From the NCBI RefSeq assembly GCF_002099425.1, contig NW_018344037.1:5200001-5264000 (forward strand): a DNA stretch of 64,000 nucleotides. Direction: 5' to 3'. Of this stretch, positions 47,241 to 59,500 are shown one piece after another. Position numbers and translations under genes: made by a program. Under the pieces are notes generated by a model. That model had not been told where the DNA came from and searched no databases. It saw only the letters and a program-made list of their open reading frames with translations. This stretch comes from Phascolarctos cinereus (Eukaryota > Chordata > Mammalia > Diprotodontia > Phascolarctidae). The number at the start of each line of letters is the position of its first letter. Position 1 is the stretch's first letter.

Positions 47241-48850
47241 GAAGTTTAAAATAAACATATTTTATTTTAAATAAATCCTCCAGCATGAAATGGAAAGAGT
47301 TCACATTATTTGCTTGGAAGAAGGCTGAGTATACAATCTACTTGTCAAATGCATCTGCGTAGCTCAGCAACAGTTCCTTATTGGAAAGGATATTTCCCCA
47401 TTGGTGGCTGAAAGGACGTTTTTGTCTCAAAATTCACTCTTCCCTTTGGCTTGCTTCTCCCTTGACTCTACCCAGGCTTTTTTAGTAGTGCCTGCATTTC
47501 ATTTTCTCCTAAACACTCATCTGCCCCTCACTTGAATTTGTGTCATTATCAAGGAAAGATTTTTCCTTCTCTTCGCTTTCTTTCTCCACCTGAGTCAGTT
47601 GATCTGATGTCTGTTCCTGCTTCTTTTTTGTATAATACAAGAACTGTCCTGGGCTTGCTCTGTCTTAAAGTAGCTTCTACATAGATGGGGTTCAAGAGGT
47701 TGACAGTCCTACTGATGTGGTTTAGGGGTTCAGGGGTTCTGGAACTCCCAATATCACAACACGCAGGTCCTGCCCAAAAGAATTCAACCCAAGCCATGTT
47801 TCAGCCAAAGACAAGGTTTATTAGAACATTGGTTATATTGGGCAGACTCTTAAGCAGTCTGATCATTAGTAAACTATTAGCTAGATCATAAGAATCTGAC
47901 TAGTGGCTAGATTTTAAGAATCCTAGCAGGGGCTAGATTATAAGAATCTAAGCAATGGCTAGATTTTAGGAATCTGAGCACCTTAATGGAAACAAGGTGG
48001 GCCTTATACACAGAAAGACTGTGGGAGGGACCTAGGAGTGGCCAGTAAACTGGAGTGAACAGAACTCCTGGGACCTGGACCACACGGCCAAGGGAGAAAG
48101 GAACCTAGCTAGGATTAAGGGTGAGAAATGGCAAGGGGGGGGGGGTTGGCCATACACAGGGAGATAAAACAAAGGAAGGCCAGGCTAGATTAACAGAATT
48201 GGGAGATAGGGTGTAGCCACAAGGAAAGGCCAGTTGATGGGATTATAGCCTCAGGAGACGATCAGAGATTTGGCCATGTGGGAAAGTCCAGGGTTTTTCC
48301 TCTCTGGGGCCCAGATCCCAACCCCATCAATAGAGTAATTTTTCCCATTAAGATTATTTTTAGGAACTTCAAAACACCTCTCTGTGAACTGCCTCTCTGT
48401 GAGTTTCAGGGGTGACTGGCTGAACCCCACTTCAGCTGATGCAGATCTCACGTAATTATTTGACTGATAGCGTCCATAAGTGTGTACCCACCGAAATGAG
48501 GGCAACCACAGCAGCAGCAGCTTCTCCTTTCTCCCGTCCCTTCTGCTCCGTCTCGCACTTGATTTCTGTCAACGTGGCCTTTTCTGCCCTGAAGACATCC
48601 CGGACTCGGACTCTTCCTGGTGGCCTTTCCCAGGAACTCCATCACTCCTCCAGATCTCTCCGAGGCTCCTCCCAGCGGCCGCCATGATTTGTCGCCACCG
48701 CCAGAGGTAACCGAACTTCGATCACACAGAGGGGAAGCCCGGAATCCCACACTGGAAGGACTGGGCTGGGAAAGCTGCTCCGCACACCCCCTGGCCACCG
48801 ACTTGACTATGGCCTGCAGCACGCCTGCGTACTGATCAGACATTCACAGG
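47241..48850 (-). pseudogene. Possible retrocopy of an unidentified host mRNA, split by an LTR
   Basis: On the minus strand, CpG-rich sequence at 48850-48450 passes into less GC-rich sequence with open frames on both sides of the LTR at 47713-48329. An AATAAA lies at 47261-47266. Two possible starts exist: an ATG at 48843 (MSDQYAGVLQAIVKSVARGC, open to 48448), and an ATG at 48685 in a strong context (MAAAGRSLGEIWRSDG...) that stops at about 48568. A third frame continues at 48505-48330 (VHTYGRYQSNNYVRSASAEV). The changing frame and lack of introns fit a decayed retrocopy, but I cannot identify the parent and no poly(A) remains. Confidence 0.35.
47713..48329 (-). mobile_element. Solo LTR of an endogenous retrovirus, copy 2
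   Basis: Same family as 23814-24491, in the opposite orientation. The plus strand starts 'tgatgtggtttaggggttca' and ends 'cccaaccccatca'. It shares the polyadenylation-type region ('aagacaaggtttattagaac' on the plus strand). It carries about four imperfect ~29-bp tandem units at 47860-47985 ('ctagattttaagaatcc' type). The length is 617 bp. No clear target duplication survives. It is a fossil without internal genes. Confidence 0.8.
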
Positions 48851-49020
48851 GCCGTCTTCTATGACGCCTGAGGGAGGAATGGCCGGGGCGACTTGGCCAG
48901 CCTCCTCATTGGCCCTCCCTTCCTCTAGTGGGGGGTGCCTCCTGATTGTTCGGGAGCCAGCCACTTGGAGCCTCTGCCACCCCTCCCCTAGGCCCTGGCT
49001 GTTCTGTCCATCAGGCAATA
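48440..49020. promoter_or_regulatory. CpG-rich island
   Basis: This block has some 25 CpG dinucleotides in roughly 450 bp (48480-48925), whereas the rest of the window has very few. It contains GC-box-like and NotI-like words ('cagcggccgccatg'). On the plus strand a Kozak-like start 'gccgccatga' (48684) is followed after 20 bases by a donor-like 'cagaggtaac', and on the minus strand ATGs lie at 48843 and 48685. It could be the promoter and first exon of an unknown gene, or the 5' end of a retrocopy. Confidence 0.55.
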
Positions 49021-49620
49021 CCTCCCAGCTGTAACTGCCTTATTCCAGTAAGTTATCTGAAAGTAAACATTATCTGTAAAGTTATCTGAAAGTAAGGTTA
49101 TCTGAAACATTAAAATTATTTTCTAGCGAAAGACAACTGTTTCACCACTATTTAGTACATATATTTTGTACTGTGGGAAAATAATATAGCATGTATATGC
49201 TCCATATTTAAATTTTAATCTCTTTATAAACATAGCTTGTGAAGGCAAAAATGCTTTTCTTAAATCATTTATTTGTTAAAGGCTTTCACTTTAATTGAAC
49301 CCTATATAAGGGTTTAGAAGCACCTTCCATGCTTTTTCATAAAGATGTGGAATGTGTCCATCCACCAGAAGGAGGAAAGGATGAGTTTATTGTGCACTAT
49401 GGAAACAGGAGAGAAGGCTCAAGAATAGTTTGTAAGTTGGATAGAATGGGGGGGGGTGGGGGGGGTGTAGCTTCCTATATCTCACTGAAAATGTTTGAGT
49501 TAAGTATATTTAAATATACCGACTAAAAAAACTAAGAAATTTAAAAGGTTGGTTAATTAAATTCTGGACGTATTACAGCAACCAAAAGGCATGTTGAAAT
49601 AAAACAGCACACTTTAATTT
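49021..49620. other. Unassigned DNA
   Basis: A triplicated 'gttatctgaaagtaa' word lies at 49045-49105 and a G-run at 49448-49468. No gene or repeat recognised. Confidence 0.5.
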
Positions 49621-49627
49621 CGAAAGG

Positions 49628-49740
49628 CTAAAATATATATACACACATATGTATGTGTGTATGTATACACACATACATATGTGTATACGTGCATATATAT
49701 ATTATGCATAATACACACATATATACATATGCATAGTTGA
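49628..49740. repeat. (TA)n/(CA)n/(TG)n microsatellite
   Basis: Mixed TA, CA and TG dinucleotides forming a partly self-complementary tract. Confidence 0.9.
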
Positions 49741-51570
49741 TATTTCAATAACCATATTTTAAATAGAATGAAAATGCCTTTAAATCAGACTAAATTTTGC
49801 ATGTTTAATGTAAATCTAGATGGTATATTGTATTTTATTACTAAAAATGTTGAAAAAATTTAATGTAATTAATCTACAACATTCTGATGGTTTGTGCTTT
49901 ATTTTCTGCTTCCTTCTGTTTCCCCTATTAATTAAACTGCTTTTAATGGCTATTTAAGAAAAAAAAATCCATGTCAGAGCATTTACTTTATTAAGCAAAA
50001 TACTATTTGAACAGCATAAACCTTGAAATGTACCTAACACACACCTAATTGCTGTATTGCTCTTAAAGTTGTTCATTAGGAAAAATAATAATAATGCAAT
50101 CACAATCAACAACTAATTATACTAAAGAAAAATAATAGTAAATATGACAAGTGCCTGGGTTCATTCATTGATATGCTGAGGGACAACAAATCTATGTTTT
50201 GGAGTTAATTTCAACAGGGATAGAAAGAAGCATAGTGTGTGAATATGAAGGCTTATTATATAGATTTAAAGAAATTATTTCTCCTTAGCATCCACAAAAT
50301 TTATTATTATTCCCAATGTCACACACAGTCATTTCGGGATACCCTTGACTCCTTTCACCCTATTTCACCTCGCCCAATGAACCTTCTTATGTAGCAAAGA
50401 AAAACAGTTAAGAAAAAAATATAATAAATACGTCTGGGAGTGTATAAAAAGAAAAGCTGCTCTCCTAGCTTCCCCATATGCACATGTACATTGCCTGCAC
50501 AATACGTTCATCTGAATTCCTGATATTTTCATTCAAACTGAGTCATTGGTGAAAATGAGATCTATAAGAGGCATCTTTTCCACAAACAAATATTCCAGGA
50601 GTCTGGTCAAAGTAATTATAGTCTATTAAATTTTTAAAGTCTTTGGTTTTCTTTTCCCCTAGCCTTCACCCTAACCCTCAACACTTGGCCCCAGGAGTTA
50701 AGAATGAGTATCTTGAATTGTAATCGAATACAAGTTATACAAAATGAGCATATGATACAGCCTTGCAACAAAAGCATTCTGAATGATAGATGGTTGAAGG
50801 TACAGTTCCAGGACTCAATTCTGTCCTGTCACCAACCAAATCCTGCCTTTGAATATCAGGCAGGACCAGGGATTTGTCATCTCCCCTTCAAAAAGATGTG
50901 CAACTCTCTTCCATTAAGTGTTCTGCCCTGACACATCTTTGCTCACAAAATGATAATTAAATCAGCAATGCAGTTGCCACTGTGAATGATGTGAAAATAT
51001 ACTGTCTTGTGACTTCACACAAAACCCCTGTGATTCAAAACTCTGAAAAGGCTGCCCATTCAGAAGTTCCTTCCTTGGTTCATGCTTCCCACCCCCTTAC
51101 AAGTCTTATCATTTCGGTGTTCTGTCCAAGTCTCCTTCAACTTCCATTATTCCCCCTGTAAATCTCCATTTGATTGTTGTACATTAAAAATGAAACAAAA
51201 TAAAAAATAAATAAACTGGTCTTCTCATTAGACCTCTTATTCTTGTGTTTTTTCTAGTTCTTTGAAATCATGGAAACTTGACTTCTCCCCTAAAAGAGTG
51301 GACCTCTGGTCACCTGATCCACTATTAAGTATACTTCCTTCATAGCAGCACTTTACACAATGAGCCAGGAGCATAAGTAAGCAAGTTTCTTGGTCCTCAC
51401 TATAGCTTTAAGATCCTTTGTCTCATACTCTCATTTACTAACCTCACCTCCTTTGAGCTACACTCTATACAGATAGGTCATCTTACTCAGATATTGGTAT
51501 AAGGTCCTAAAGTTCACCAAACCATGTCTATCCTTTCTAAAAGGGCTCAGGTCCTGGCTCTCAGTCTTCT
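49741..51570. other. Unassigned AT-rich DNA, mostly repeat-free
   Basis: 49750-50270 has homeodomain-like AT words ('ccctattaattaaactgctt', 'cacctaattgctgtattgct') and no recognisable repeat. 50640-51340 is C-richer, with a tandem polyadenylation-type stretch ('aaaataaataaactggtctt' near 51205). It could be an old LTR or a retrocopy 3' end, but no terminal repeats or second copy are seen. The 75-residue frame at 50704-50931 has no recognisable domain. Confidence 0.4.
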
Positions 51571-51579
51571 TGATATATG

Positions 51580-51781
51580 CAGGGGTAGGAACCTGGGGCC
51601 TCCAGGCCACATTTGGCCCTCTAGGTCCTTGGGTACAGCCTTTTGATTGAGTCTAAGTTTTACAGAACAAATCCATTTATTAAGGGGATTTGTTCTGTGA
51701 AGTTTAGATTCAGTCAAAGGGCCTCATTTGAGGACCTAGAGTACCACATGTGGCCTGGAAGCCGCATGCTTCCCACCCCTA
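51580..51781. mobile_element. Palindromic hAT-type MITE
   Basis: About 200 bp made of two ~95-bp arms that are imperfect inverted repeats. The left arm starts 'caggggtaggaacctggggc' and the right arm ends 'catgcttcccacccct'. The arms meet around 'ttattaaggggatttgttct'. The CAGGGGT ends and 'gaggccacatgtggccc' words are typical of hAT MITEs, which need a transposase from elsewhere. No exact 8-bp target duplication is left. Confidence 0.85.
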
Positions 51782-51784
51782 AAG

Positions 51785-52350
51785 AGTATTTGACAATGTT
51801 AACTATTTCCCCCAAGATGTTGTTTTCTCTGTTGGTTTCATTATGCTCTTTTCTTTTAATTAATTTTGTTTTCCTTTTCTATCTTGCCATTTTTCTGTAT
51901 CTACTTTATAAGGTCACCAACTCTCTGAATGGAGATATTCCAATATTTTGGCTTTTTCTCATTTACAGTCTTTCCTTCTCTATGATCTCATCTACTCCCC
52001 TGTGTTCAACAGTTATTTCTATGCTATTCATTCTAGCAAAGACATTAGCATGCTTATAGTATCTAAGTTTGCCCATCAAAATCATTCCCTGTTCTTCATT
52101 TTAACTCAATCTATAGAAACAACTAGTTGCCAAATCTTGTGGATTCTAGCATGACGCTAAATCTCATATCTTTTTTTCCCCCTTTCTCTTCCAATCTCTA
52201 TGACCCAAGTTTAGGCCCTCGTCACCTCTTGCCTTGTCTGGTCTATAAAAATAGCCACCTAATTGGTCTTCTTGTCTTTGGTTTCTTCCCTCTCTTATCA
52301 ATCCTGCATATATCTACCAAAACACAATATGACTATGGTATTTTTTAAAT
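51785..52350 (+). mobile_element. L2-like LINE fragment (RT C-terminal part)
   Basis: Pyrimidine-rich sequence with L2 ORF2 words in order. They are 'LYDLIYSPVFNSYFYA' (about 51980-52030, beside the RT 'YADDSQIY' region of the family), 'SCQILWI' (about 52130-52150), and 'LGPRHLLPCLVYKNSHLIGL' (about 52212-52270), similar to the '...ALITSRLDYCNSLLIGLP' block. Many breaks. Ancient. Confidence 0.65.
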
Positions 52351-52359
52351 TTAAACTGA

Positions 52360-52905
52360 GATTTTCTTTATTATTTCTAATAACAAGAATAACATTCCTT
52401 TTCTTGAGTGTATGAATTATTGTATTCCTTGGTGAATGGACATAAGCAATTCTCTCATCAAAATACTCTCTCCTGAGAGTAATCACTACACATTTTCTCT
52501 TCCCTTCAATAGAATTTAAAAGAAAAAAAAGCAGAAATAGCGTTTTAAGTAAATCTTATATAAAATAATATACAGAGTTCAGTGACATAGCTAATCCTAG
52601 TGTATTTCTTATTGGGCAATGAAACTGGGATGATAGGAATCATTCAGTGATTCCAGCATTTTAGTCCTTTCAAATGAGAAGGGATCATGAAGCTGATTCT
52701 TTAAGCTGATTCAGAAACCTGTTTTGAAATTTACCTGCATATTTCAGGTCACATTTATTTACATTAATAAAAATATATTGTATTTCCATGGTGCTTTATA
52801 ATTTTCAAATGGCATTCAAAAACATTATTTCATGTTAATTGCATTACAACTAAAGGAATCTTCTCTGTTTCAGGATGATGAAAATGAAGTCCAAGGACAG
52901 TTAAG
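52360..52905. other. Unassigned AT-rich DNA
   Basis: No gene or recognised repeat. Confidence 0.5.
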
Positions 52906-52909
52906 GACA

Positions 52910-53108
52910 CATAGCCATTTGTGACATAGTGGAAAAAGCACTGGACTAGTAATCAGAAACTGGATGGTTTAGATTATAGTTTTATTATTAATTCTTATTA
53001 TTTCTTGTGCAAATCCCTTAGACTACAGACACCTCCATTTCCTCATTTCTAAAATGAAATTTACTGGACTAGGCAATCTCCACTTCCAGTTTACATATTC
53101 TAAAAAAA
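52910..53108 (+). repeat. THER/MIR-like SINE
   Basis: Words 'tttgtgacatagtggaaaaa', 'gcactggactagtaatcaga', 'ctccatttcctcatttctaa' and 'tggactaggcaatctccact' follow the full head-to-tail layout of this old SINE. Confidence 0.75.
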
Positions 53109-55693
53109 ACACTATTTTTTCTATACATATAAAATGGCAAAAATAGGATTAACAACTACGTTTTCTTATAGTACATAATATCAATCAGTTTCTAAGTGCA
53201 CATTTGATTATATTTACAATATTGCTATTACTGTGAAGATTGTTCTGCTGGTTCTGCTCACTCCAATTTGCACCAGTTCATATCTCTTTTTTCTTAATGA
53301 ACTCTTCCCCTAGCCACAGATCTGATAGGTAGTTTCTTTGGTGATCTTTTATTTTGTTAATTCTATTATTTTTATATCTAAATCATATACCTATTTTGAG
53401 CTTATTTTGGTATGTATATGGTGTGTACATCGTGGTACATAAATAGGTCTATGCCTAGTTTCTGCCAGACTATTTTCTAGTTTTCCAAGCAATTTTAACC
53501 AGATGATGAGTTCTTGCCCTAATAATTGGGATGTGATTAATGAGATTGTTACTTCTTTATATTATGTATCTTTTCTATTCCACTGATCAGACACTCTGTT
53601 TCTTTGCCAGTAGCAAATTGTTACAATGATTACCTCTTTGTAATATAGTATGAAGTAATGATTGAGCCTCTTCAACACTTTTAATTGTTTCCCTCCATTT
53701 ATATTTTTAATGTTTTTATAGCTCTTTAAAGTAATTTTTGGTAATTTTATCAGCATTAAAATGAATAGGCAAATTTATTTAGGTAATATGTCATTTTTAA
53801 TTATATTGGTTCAACCTATCCATGAACAACTAATATTTCTCTAATTATTTACATCAGCTTTTATTTTTGTAAAAGGTGTTTAGCAATGCTGATGATTTTG
53901 TGAATTTTATGTTATATCTTTATATCTTGCAATTTCACTAAAGTTGGTTTTTTAGTTGACTCTCTTGAGTTTCTAAGTATGTCGTTATATCATCTGCAAA
54001 AGTGATAGTTTTGTTTCCTTGATGCCTTTGATTATTCCTTCAGTTTATTTTTCTTGTTTTATTGTTATAACTAGCATTTCTAGTACAATATTGAGCAAAA
54101 ATGGTGATGATGGACAACCTTGCTTCATCCATCATTTTATTGGAAAGGCTTCTGCTTTATCCCCATTATAGATAGTGCTTGCTCTTGACTTTATATAGAT
54201 AGTACTTATTATTTTAAGACAACCCCCAATTATTTCTATGCTTTATAGTATTTTTAATAGGTATGAATGTTGCATTTTGTCAAAAGATTTTTCACCACCA
54301 ATTTATATAATAATGTGATTTTGTTTTTGGTTACTGATATGATCAATTATGCTTATAGCTTTACTAATATCAAACAAGCTTTATATTCCTGGTAAAAATC
54401 TGTTCTGATCATAGTGTATGATGTTTGTGATGTATTGTTGTAATCTCCTTTCTAGTATATTATTTACATTTTGCATCAAAATTCATTAGAAATTGTCTAT
54501 AGATTTTTTCTCTCTGAATTTTCTCTCCCTTACATAGATATGAAAACCATATTTGTGCCATAAAAGGAATTTAGTCAGACTCTTTCTTTACCTATTTTTT
54601 AAAATATTGCCTAAAGTGTTGGAATTAATTGTTCTTTTCATGTTTGATAGAATTTAAAATTTTCTAGTCCTTTTTCTTCTTGGGCACATTTAGGGCTTGT
54701 TCAATTTCTTTTTCTAAGATGGAGTTCTTTAAGTATTCTATTTCTTGTTCTCTTAATTTGGGTAATTTATGGTTTTGTAAGTATTCATGCATTTCATTTA
54801 GATTGTCAGTTTTATTTGCATACATTTGGGTAAAATAGCTCCTATTAATTGCATCACTTTGATCTTCATTGGCTACACATTCATTCTTTTGATTTTTGAT
54901 GCTGGTAATTTTTTTTTTATAAAATGAACCAATAATTTGTATATTTTATTGTTTTTATTCAGTAAAACCAGACCTTAGTTTTATTTATTAATATTTTTTA
55001 AAAACTTTCAATTTTATTAATATCTCCTTTGATGTTCAGGATTTCTATTTTGGCATTTAATTCAGGATTTTTAATTTGTTCTTTTTCTAGTTTTTTGTTT
55101 TTTTTTTAATTTGCATGTCTAGTTCACTGATCTGTTTCTTCTTTCTTTTATTGATGTGTTCATTGAGAGATATAGTTTGCTCCTAAGTGCTATTTTGGCT
55201 GCATCCCACAAATTTTGGTATGCTATCTAATTTTTGCAGTGTCTTTCATGAGATTGTTATTTTTTTCTGATTTGTTCTTTGACCCACCAATTTTTTTAAG
55301 GATATTACTTAGTTTTGAATTACTTTTTTACTCTATATCTCAAAGGTCCTTTATTTAGTGCAATTTTATTGTATTGTGGTTTGAAAATGTGTATTTAATA
55401 TGTCTGCTTTTCTGCATCTTTGTGAGGTTTTATAACTTAATATAGGGTCATTGTTTGTGAAGATGCTACGAACAGCTGAGAAAAGATATACTTTTTTCCA
55501 TACCCATTTAGTATTCTCCAGAGGTCTATCATATCCTACTTTTATATTCATCTCTTTAACTTCTTTCTCATTTATCTTATGGTTAGATTTATCTATGCCT
55601 GAGAAGGGGGTAAATCATGTCCCCCACTAATACAGATTTATTATTTCTTCTTGTAATTCATTTAAATTTTCCTTAAAGAATTGGGATACTTTT

Positions 55694-56160
55694 CGGTTGG
55701 GAAATTGCTGAACAAGTTGTGGTATGTGATTGTGATGGGATGTTATTGTAGTTCAAGAAATAATGAGGGTGATGGTTTCAGAAAAACCAAGGAAGACGTG
55801 ATTCGTTGCAAAGTGAAGTGAGAAGAATCAGGAGATCATTGTAATGATGATCAACTGACAGATTTAGCTACTCTGATTAAAGTAATGATCCAAGGCAATT
55901 TCTAAAGATTCAGGGTGAAATTGCTATCCACCTCTAGAAAGAGAATTGATGAATCCTGAGTGCAAACTGAAATATATTTTTTTTCACTTTCTTTACATGT
56001 CTAGCTTTTTTGTGATGTGTTTAATATGGAAATATATCTCTGGATGACTTCACATTTATAAATGATGTCATATTTCTGAATTCTCAGTGGCTTGAGGAGG
56101 GGCAGGAGGGAAAGGGACAATAGAATTCAAAATCAAAAATAAATAAGTAGTAATTTTAAA
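55694..56160 (+). mobile_element. Short L1 3' end inserted into the old L1
   Basis: The plus strand reads the last codons of ORF2 ('attgctgaacaagttgtggt', 'gtgaagtgagaagaatcagg') and a 3'UTR with A-rich end. The flanks AATTGGGATACTTT (55679-55692) and AATTGGGATGCTTT (56161-56174) differ by one base, and together they are the 14-bp target duplication. It is opposite in orientation to its host element and lies in the host's endonuclease region. Confidence 0.85.
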
Positions 56161-56599
56161 AATTGGGATGCTTTACCAGTTGTTGCATATATATTCAGTA
56201 TTGACATAAATTCATTGTGGTTTTTTTGGATAATTTATATGTTGTTAGTTTTCAACATTCACTTCCATAAGATTTTGAGTTTTTAAATTTTCTCCTCTTC
56301 CCACTTCTCCTCTCCTCCCCCACACCGAGATGGTGTACAATCTGATATAGGCTCTACATGTACATTCATGTTAAGCATATTTTCCTGTTTATCATAATGT
56401 AAAGACCAATTAGAACTAATGGGAGGAACCATGAGAATGAAGCAATAAAACAAAACAATAAAGGAAAAGGAGAGCAAATAATATGCTTCGATCTGCATTC
56501 AGACTCCATATTTCTTTCTCTGGTTGTGGATAGTAATTTCCATCATGAGTCTTTTGGAGTTGTCTTAGATTCTTGCATTGCTGTGAAGAACCAAGTCTG

Positions 56600-59500
56600 T
56601 CAAAGCCAGTCTTCCCATAATGTGGCTGTTACTGTGTACAATGTTCTCCTGGTTCTGCTCATTTCACTCTGCATCAGTTCATGTAAGTCTTTCTAAGTTT
56701 TTTTGAAGCCTGCCTGCTGATCATTTCTTATAGTACAATAGTATTCCATTACATTCATATGCTACAACTTGTTCAGCCATTACCCAATTGATGGACATCC
56801 CCTCAATTTCCAATTCTTTGCCTCTATAAAAAGAGCTACTATAAATAATTATGTACATGTGGGATATTTTCCCATTTATGATCTCTTTGGGATACAGACC
56901 CAGAAGTGCTATTGCTGGGTCAAAGGGTATGCACAATTTTATAGCCCTTTGGGCATAGTTCCAAATTGCTCTCCAAAATGGTTGGATCAGTTCACAACTC
57001 CACTAGCAATATATTAGTGTTCCAATTTTCCAAAATTTTCTCCAGCATTTATCATTGTCTTATTTCATCATGGTAGACAATTCGACAGGTGTAATGTGAT
57101 ACCTCAGAGTCATTTTGATTTACATTTATCTAATCAAAAGTGATTTAGAAAAATTTTACATATTACTACAGATAGATTTAGTTTCTTCCTCTGAAAACTG
57201 CCTGTTCATATCCTTTGACCATTTATCAGTTGGGGAATGATTTGTATTCTTACAAATTTGACTCAGTTCTCTATATATTTTAGAAACGAGGCCTTTATCA
57301 GGGACACTGGTTGTAAAAATTCTTTCCCAGTTTTCTGCTTCCCTCCTAATCTTGGTTGCATTGGCTTTATCTGTGTAAAAACTTTTCAATTTAGTGTAAT
57401 CAAAATTGTCCATTTTGCATTTCATAATGTTCTGTATCTTGTTTGGTCATAAATTCTTCCCTTCTCCATAGATCTAAAATTTAAGCTATTCTTTGCTTTT
57501 CTAGTTCACTTATAGTATCAGTCTTTACATCTAAATCAAATGTCCATTTTTACTTTATCTTAGCATAGGGTATAAGATGTTGGTCTATGCCCACTTTCTG
57601 CCATACGTTTTTCCAATTTTCCCAGCAGTTTTTGCTGAATAGTGATTTCTTATCCTAGAAGCTGGAGTCTTTGGATTTATCAAATAGTAAATTAGTATAG
57701 TCATTGACTGTTGTGTCTTGTGTATGTAACCTATTCCACTGATCTACCACTCTGTTTCTTAGCCAGTACCAAGTGGTTTTGATAATTGCTGCTTTATAGT
57801 ACAATTTAAGTTCTGGAATGGCCAGGCCACCTAGCCTTTCTTCATTTCTTTTCATTAGTTCTCTTGATATTCTTGACCTTTTGTCATTCCAAATGAATCT
57901 TCTTATTATTTTTCTAGCTCTATAAAATAATGTTTTGGTAGTTTGATTGATATGGCATTGAATAAGTAAATTGGCTTAGGTAGAATTGTCATTTTTATTA
58001 TATTGGCTCAACCACGAGCAACTGATGTTTTTCCAATTATTTACATCTAATTTTATTTGTGTGAAAATTGTTCTGTTATTGTGTTCATATAGTTCCTGGG
58101 TTTGTTTTGGGAGGTAGACTCCTAAATATTTTATGATTTCTACAGTAAGTTTAAATGGAATTTCTCTTTCTATCTCTTGCTGTTGGGCTTTGTTGGTAAT
58201 AAATGCCGATGATTTATGTGGGTTTATTTTATAGCCTGCAACTTTGCTAAAGTTATTTATTATTTCAAATAGTTTTTTTACTTGATTCTCTAAGTATATC
58301 ATTATGTCATCTGCAAATAGTTATAGCTTTGTTTCTTTTTTGCCTATTCTAATACCTTCAATTTCTTTTTCTTCTCTTATTGCTAAAGCTAATATTTCCA
58401 GTACAATATTGAATAACAATGGTGATAATGGGCATCTTTGTTTCATCCCTGATCTTATTGGAAATGCTTGTAACTTGTCCCCATTATATATGATGCTTGC
58501 TGATGGTTTTAGGTAGATGCTATTTACTATTTTAAGGAAGACTCCATTTACTCCTATGCTCAATTGTGTTTTTAATACAAATAGATGTATTTTGTCAGAA
58601 GCTTTTTCTGCATTTATTGAAATGATCATATGATTTCTGTTAGTTTTGTTGTTGATATGATTAATTATGTTGATAGTTTTCCTAATATGGAACCAGCCTT
58701 GCATTTCTCGTATAAATACTACCTGGTCATAGTGTATTATTCTTGTGGTAAGTTGTCGTAATCTATTTGCTAATATTTTATTGAAAATTTTTGCATCTAT
58801 ATTCATTAGGGAAATTGATCTATAATTTTCTTTCTCTGTTTTGACTCTTCCTAGTTTACATATCAGTACCATATTTGTATCATAAAAAGAATTTGATAAG
58901 ACTCTTTCTTCGCCTATTTTCCCAAATAGTCTATATAGTATTGGAATTAATTGTTCTTTAAATATTTGATAGAATTCGCTTGTGAATCCATCTGGGCCTG
59001 GAGATTTTTTCCTAGGGAGTTCATCAATGGGTTGTTCAATTTCTTTTTCTGAGATGGGGTTATTTAAGTATTTTACTTCCTCTTCTGTCAATCTGAGCAA
59101 TTTATATATTTGTAAATATTCATCCATTTCACTAAGATTGTCAAATTTATTGGCATACAATTGATCAAAATAATTCCTAATTATTGTTTTAATTTCCTTT
59201 TCCTTGGTGGTGGATTCACCCTTTTCATTTTTGATACTGGTAATTTGGTTTTCTCCTTTTTTTTTACATAAATTAAACATTTATTTAGTTTTTTTTTCAT
59301 AAAACTAGCTCAATTTTATTTATTACTTCAATAGCTTTCTTAATTTCAATTTTATTAATCTCAGTTTTCAGTATTTGTAATTTGATGTTTAATTGAGGAT
59401 TTTTAATTTGTTCTTTTTCTAGTTTTTTTTAGTTGCATGCACAATTCATTGATCTCTTCTTTATCTATTTTATTTATTTAAGTATTTAGAGATATAAAAC

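Noticed and set aside
47549-47797. 82-residue minus-strand frame starting MAWVEFFWAG
   Set aside because: It runs from inside the solo LTR into flanking DNA, so it is a chance fusion frame.
50640-51340. Possible old LTR or retrocopy 3' end
   Set aside because: There is a polyadenylation-type stretch but no terminal repeats, no TG...CA boundaries, no second copy and no recognisable protein.
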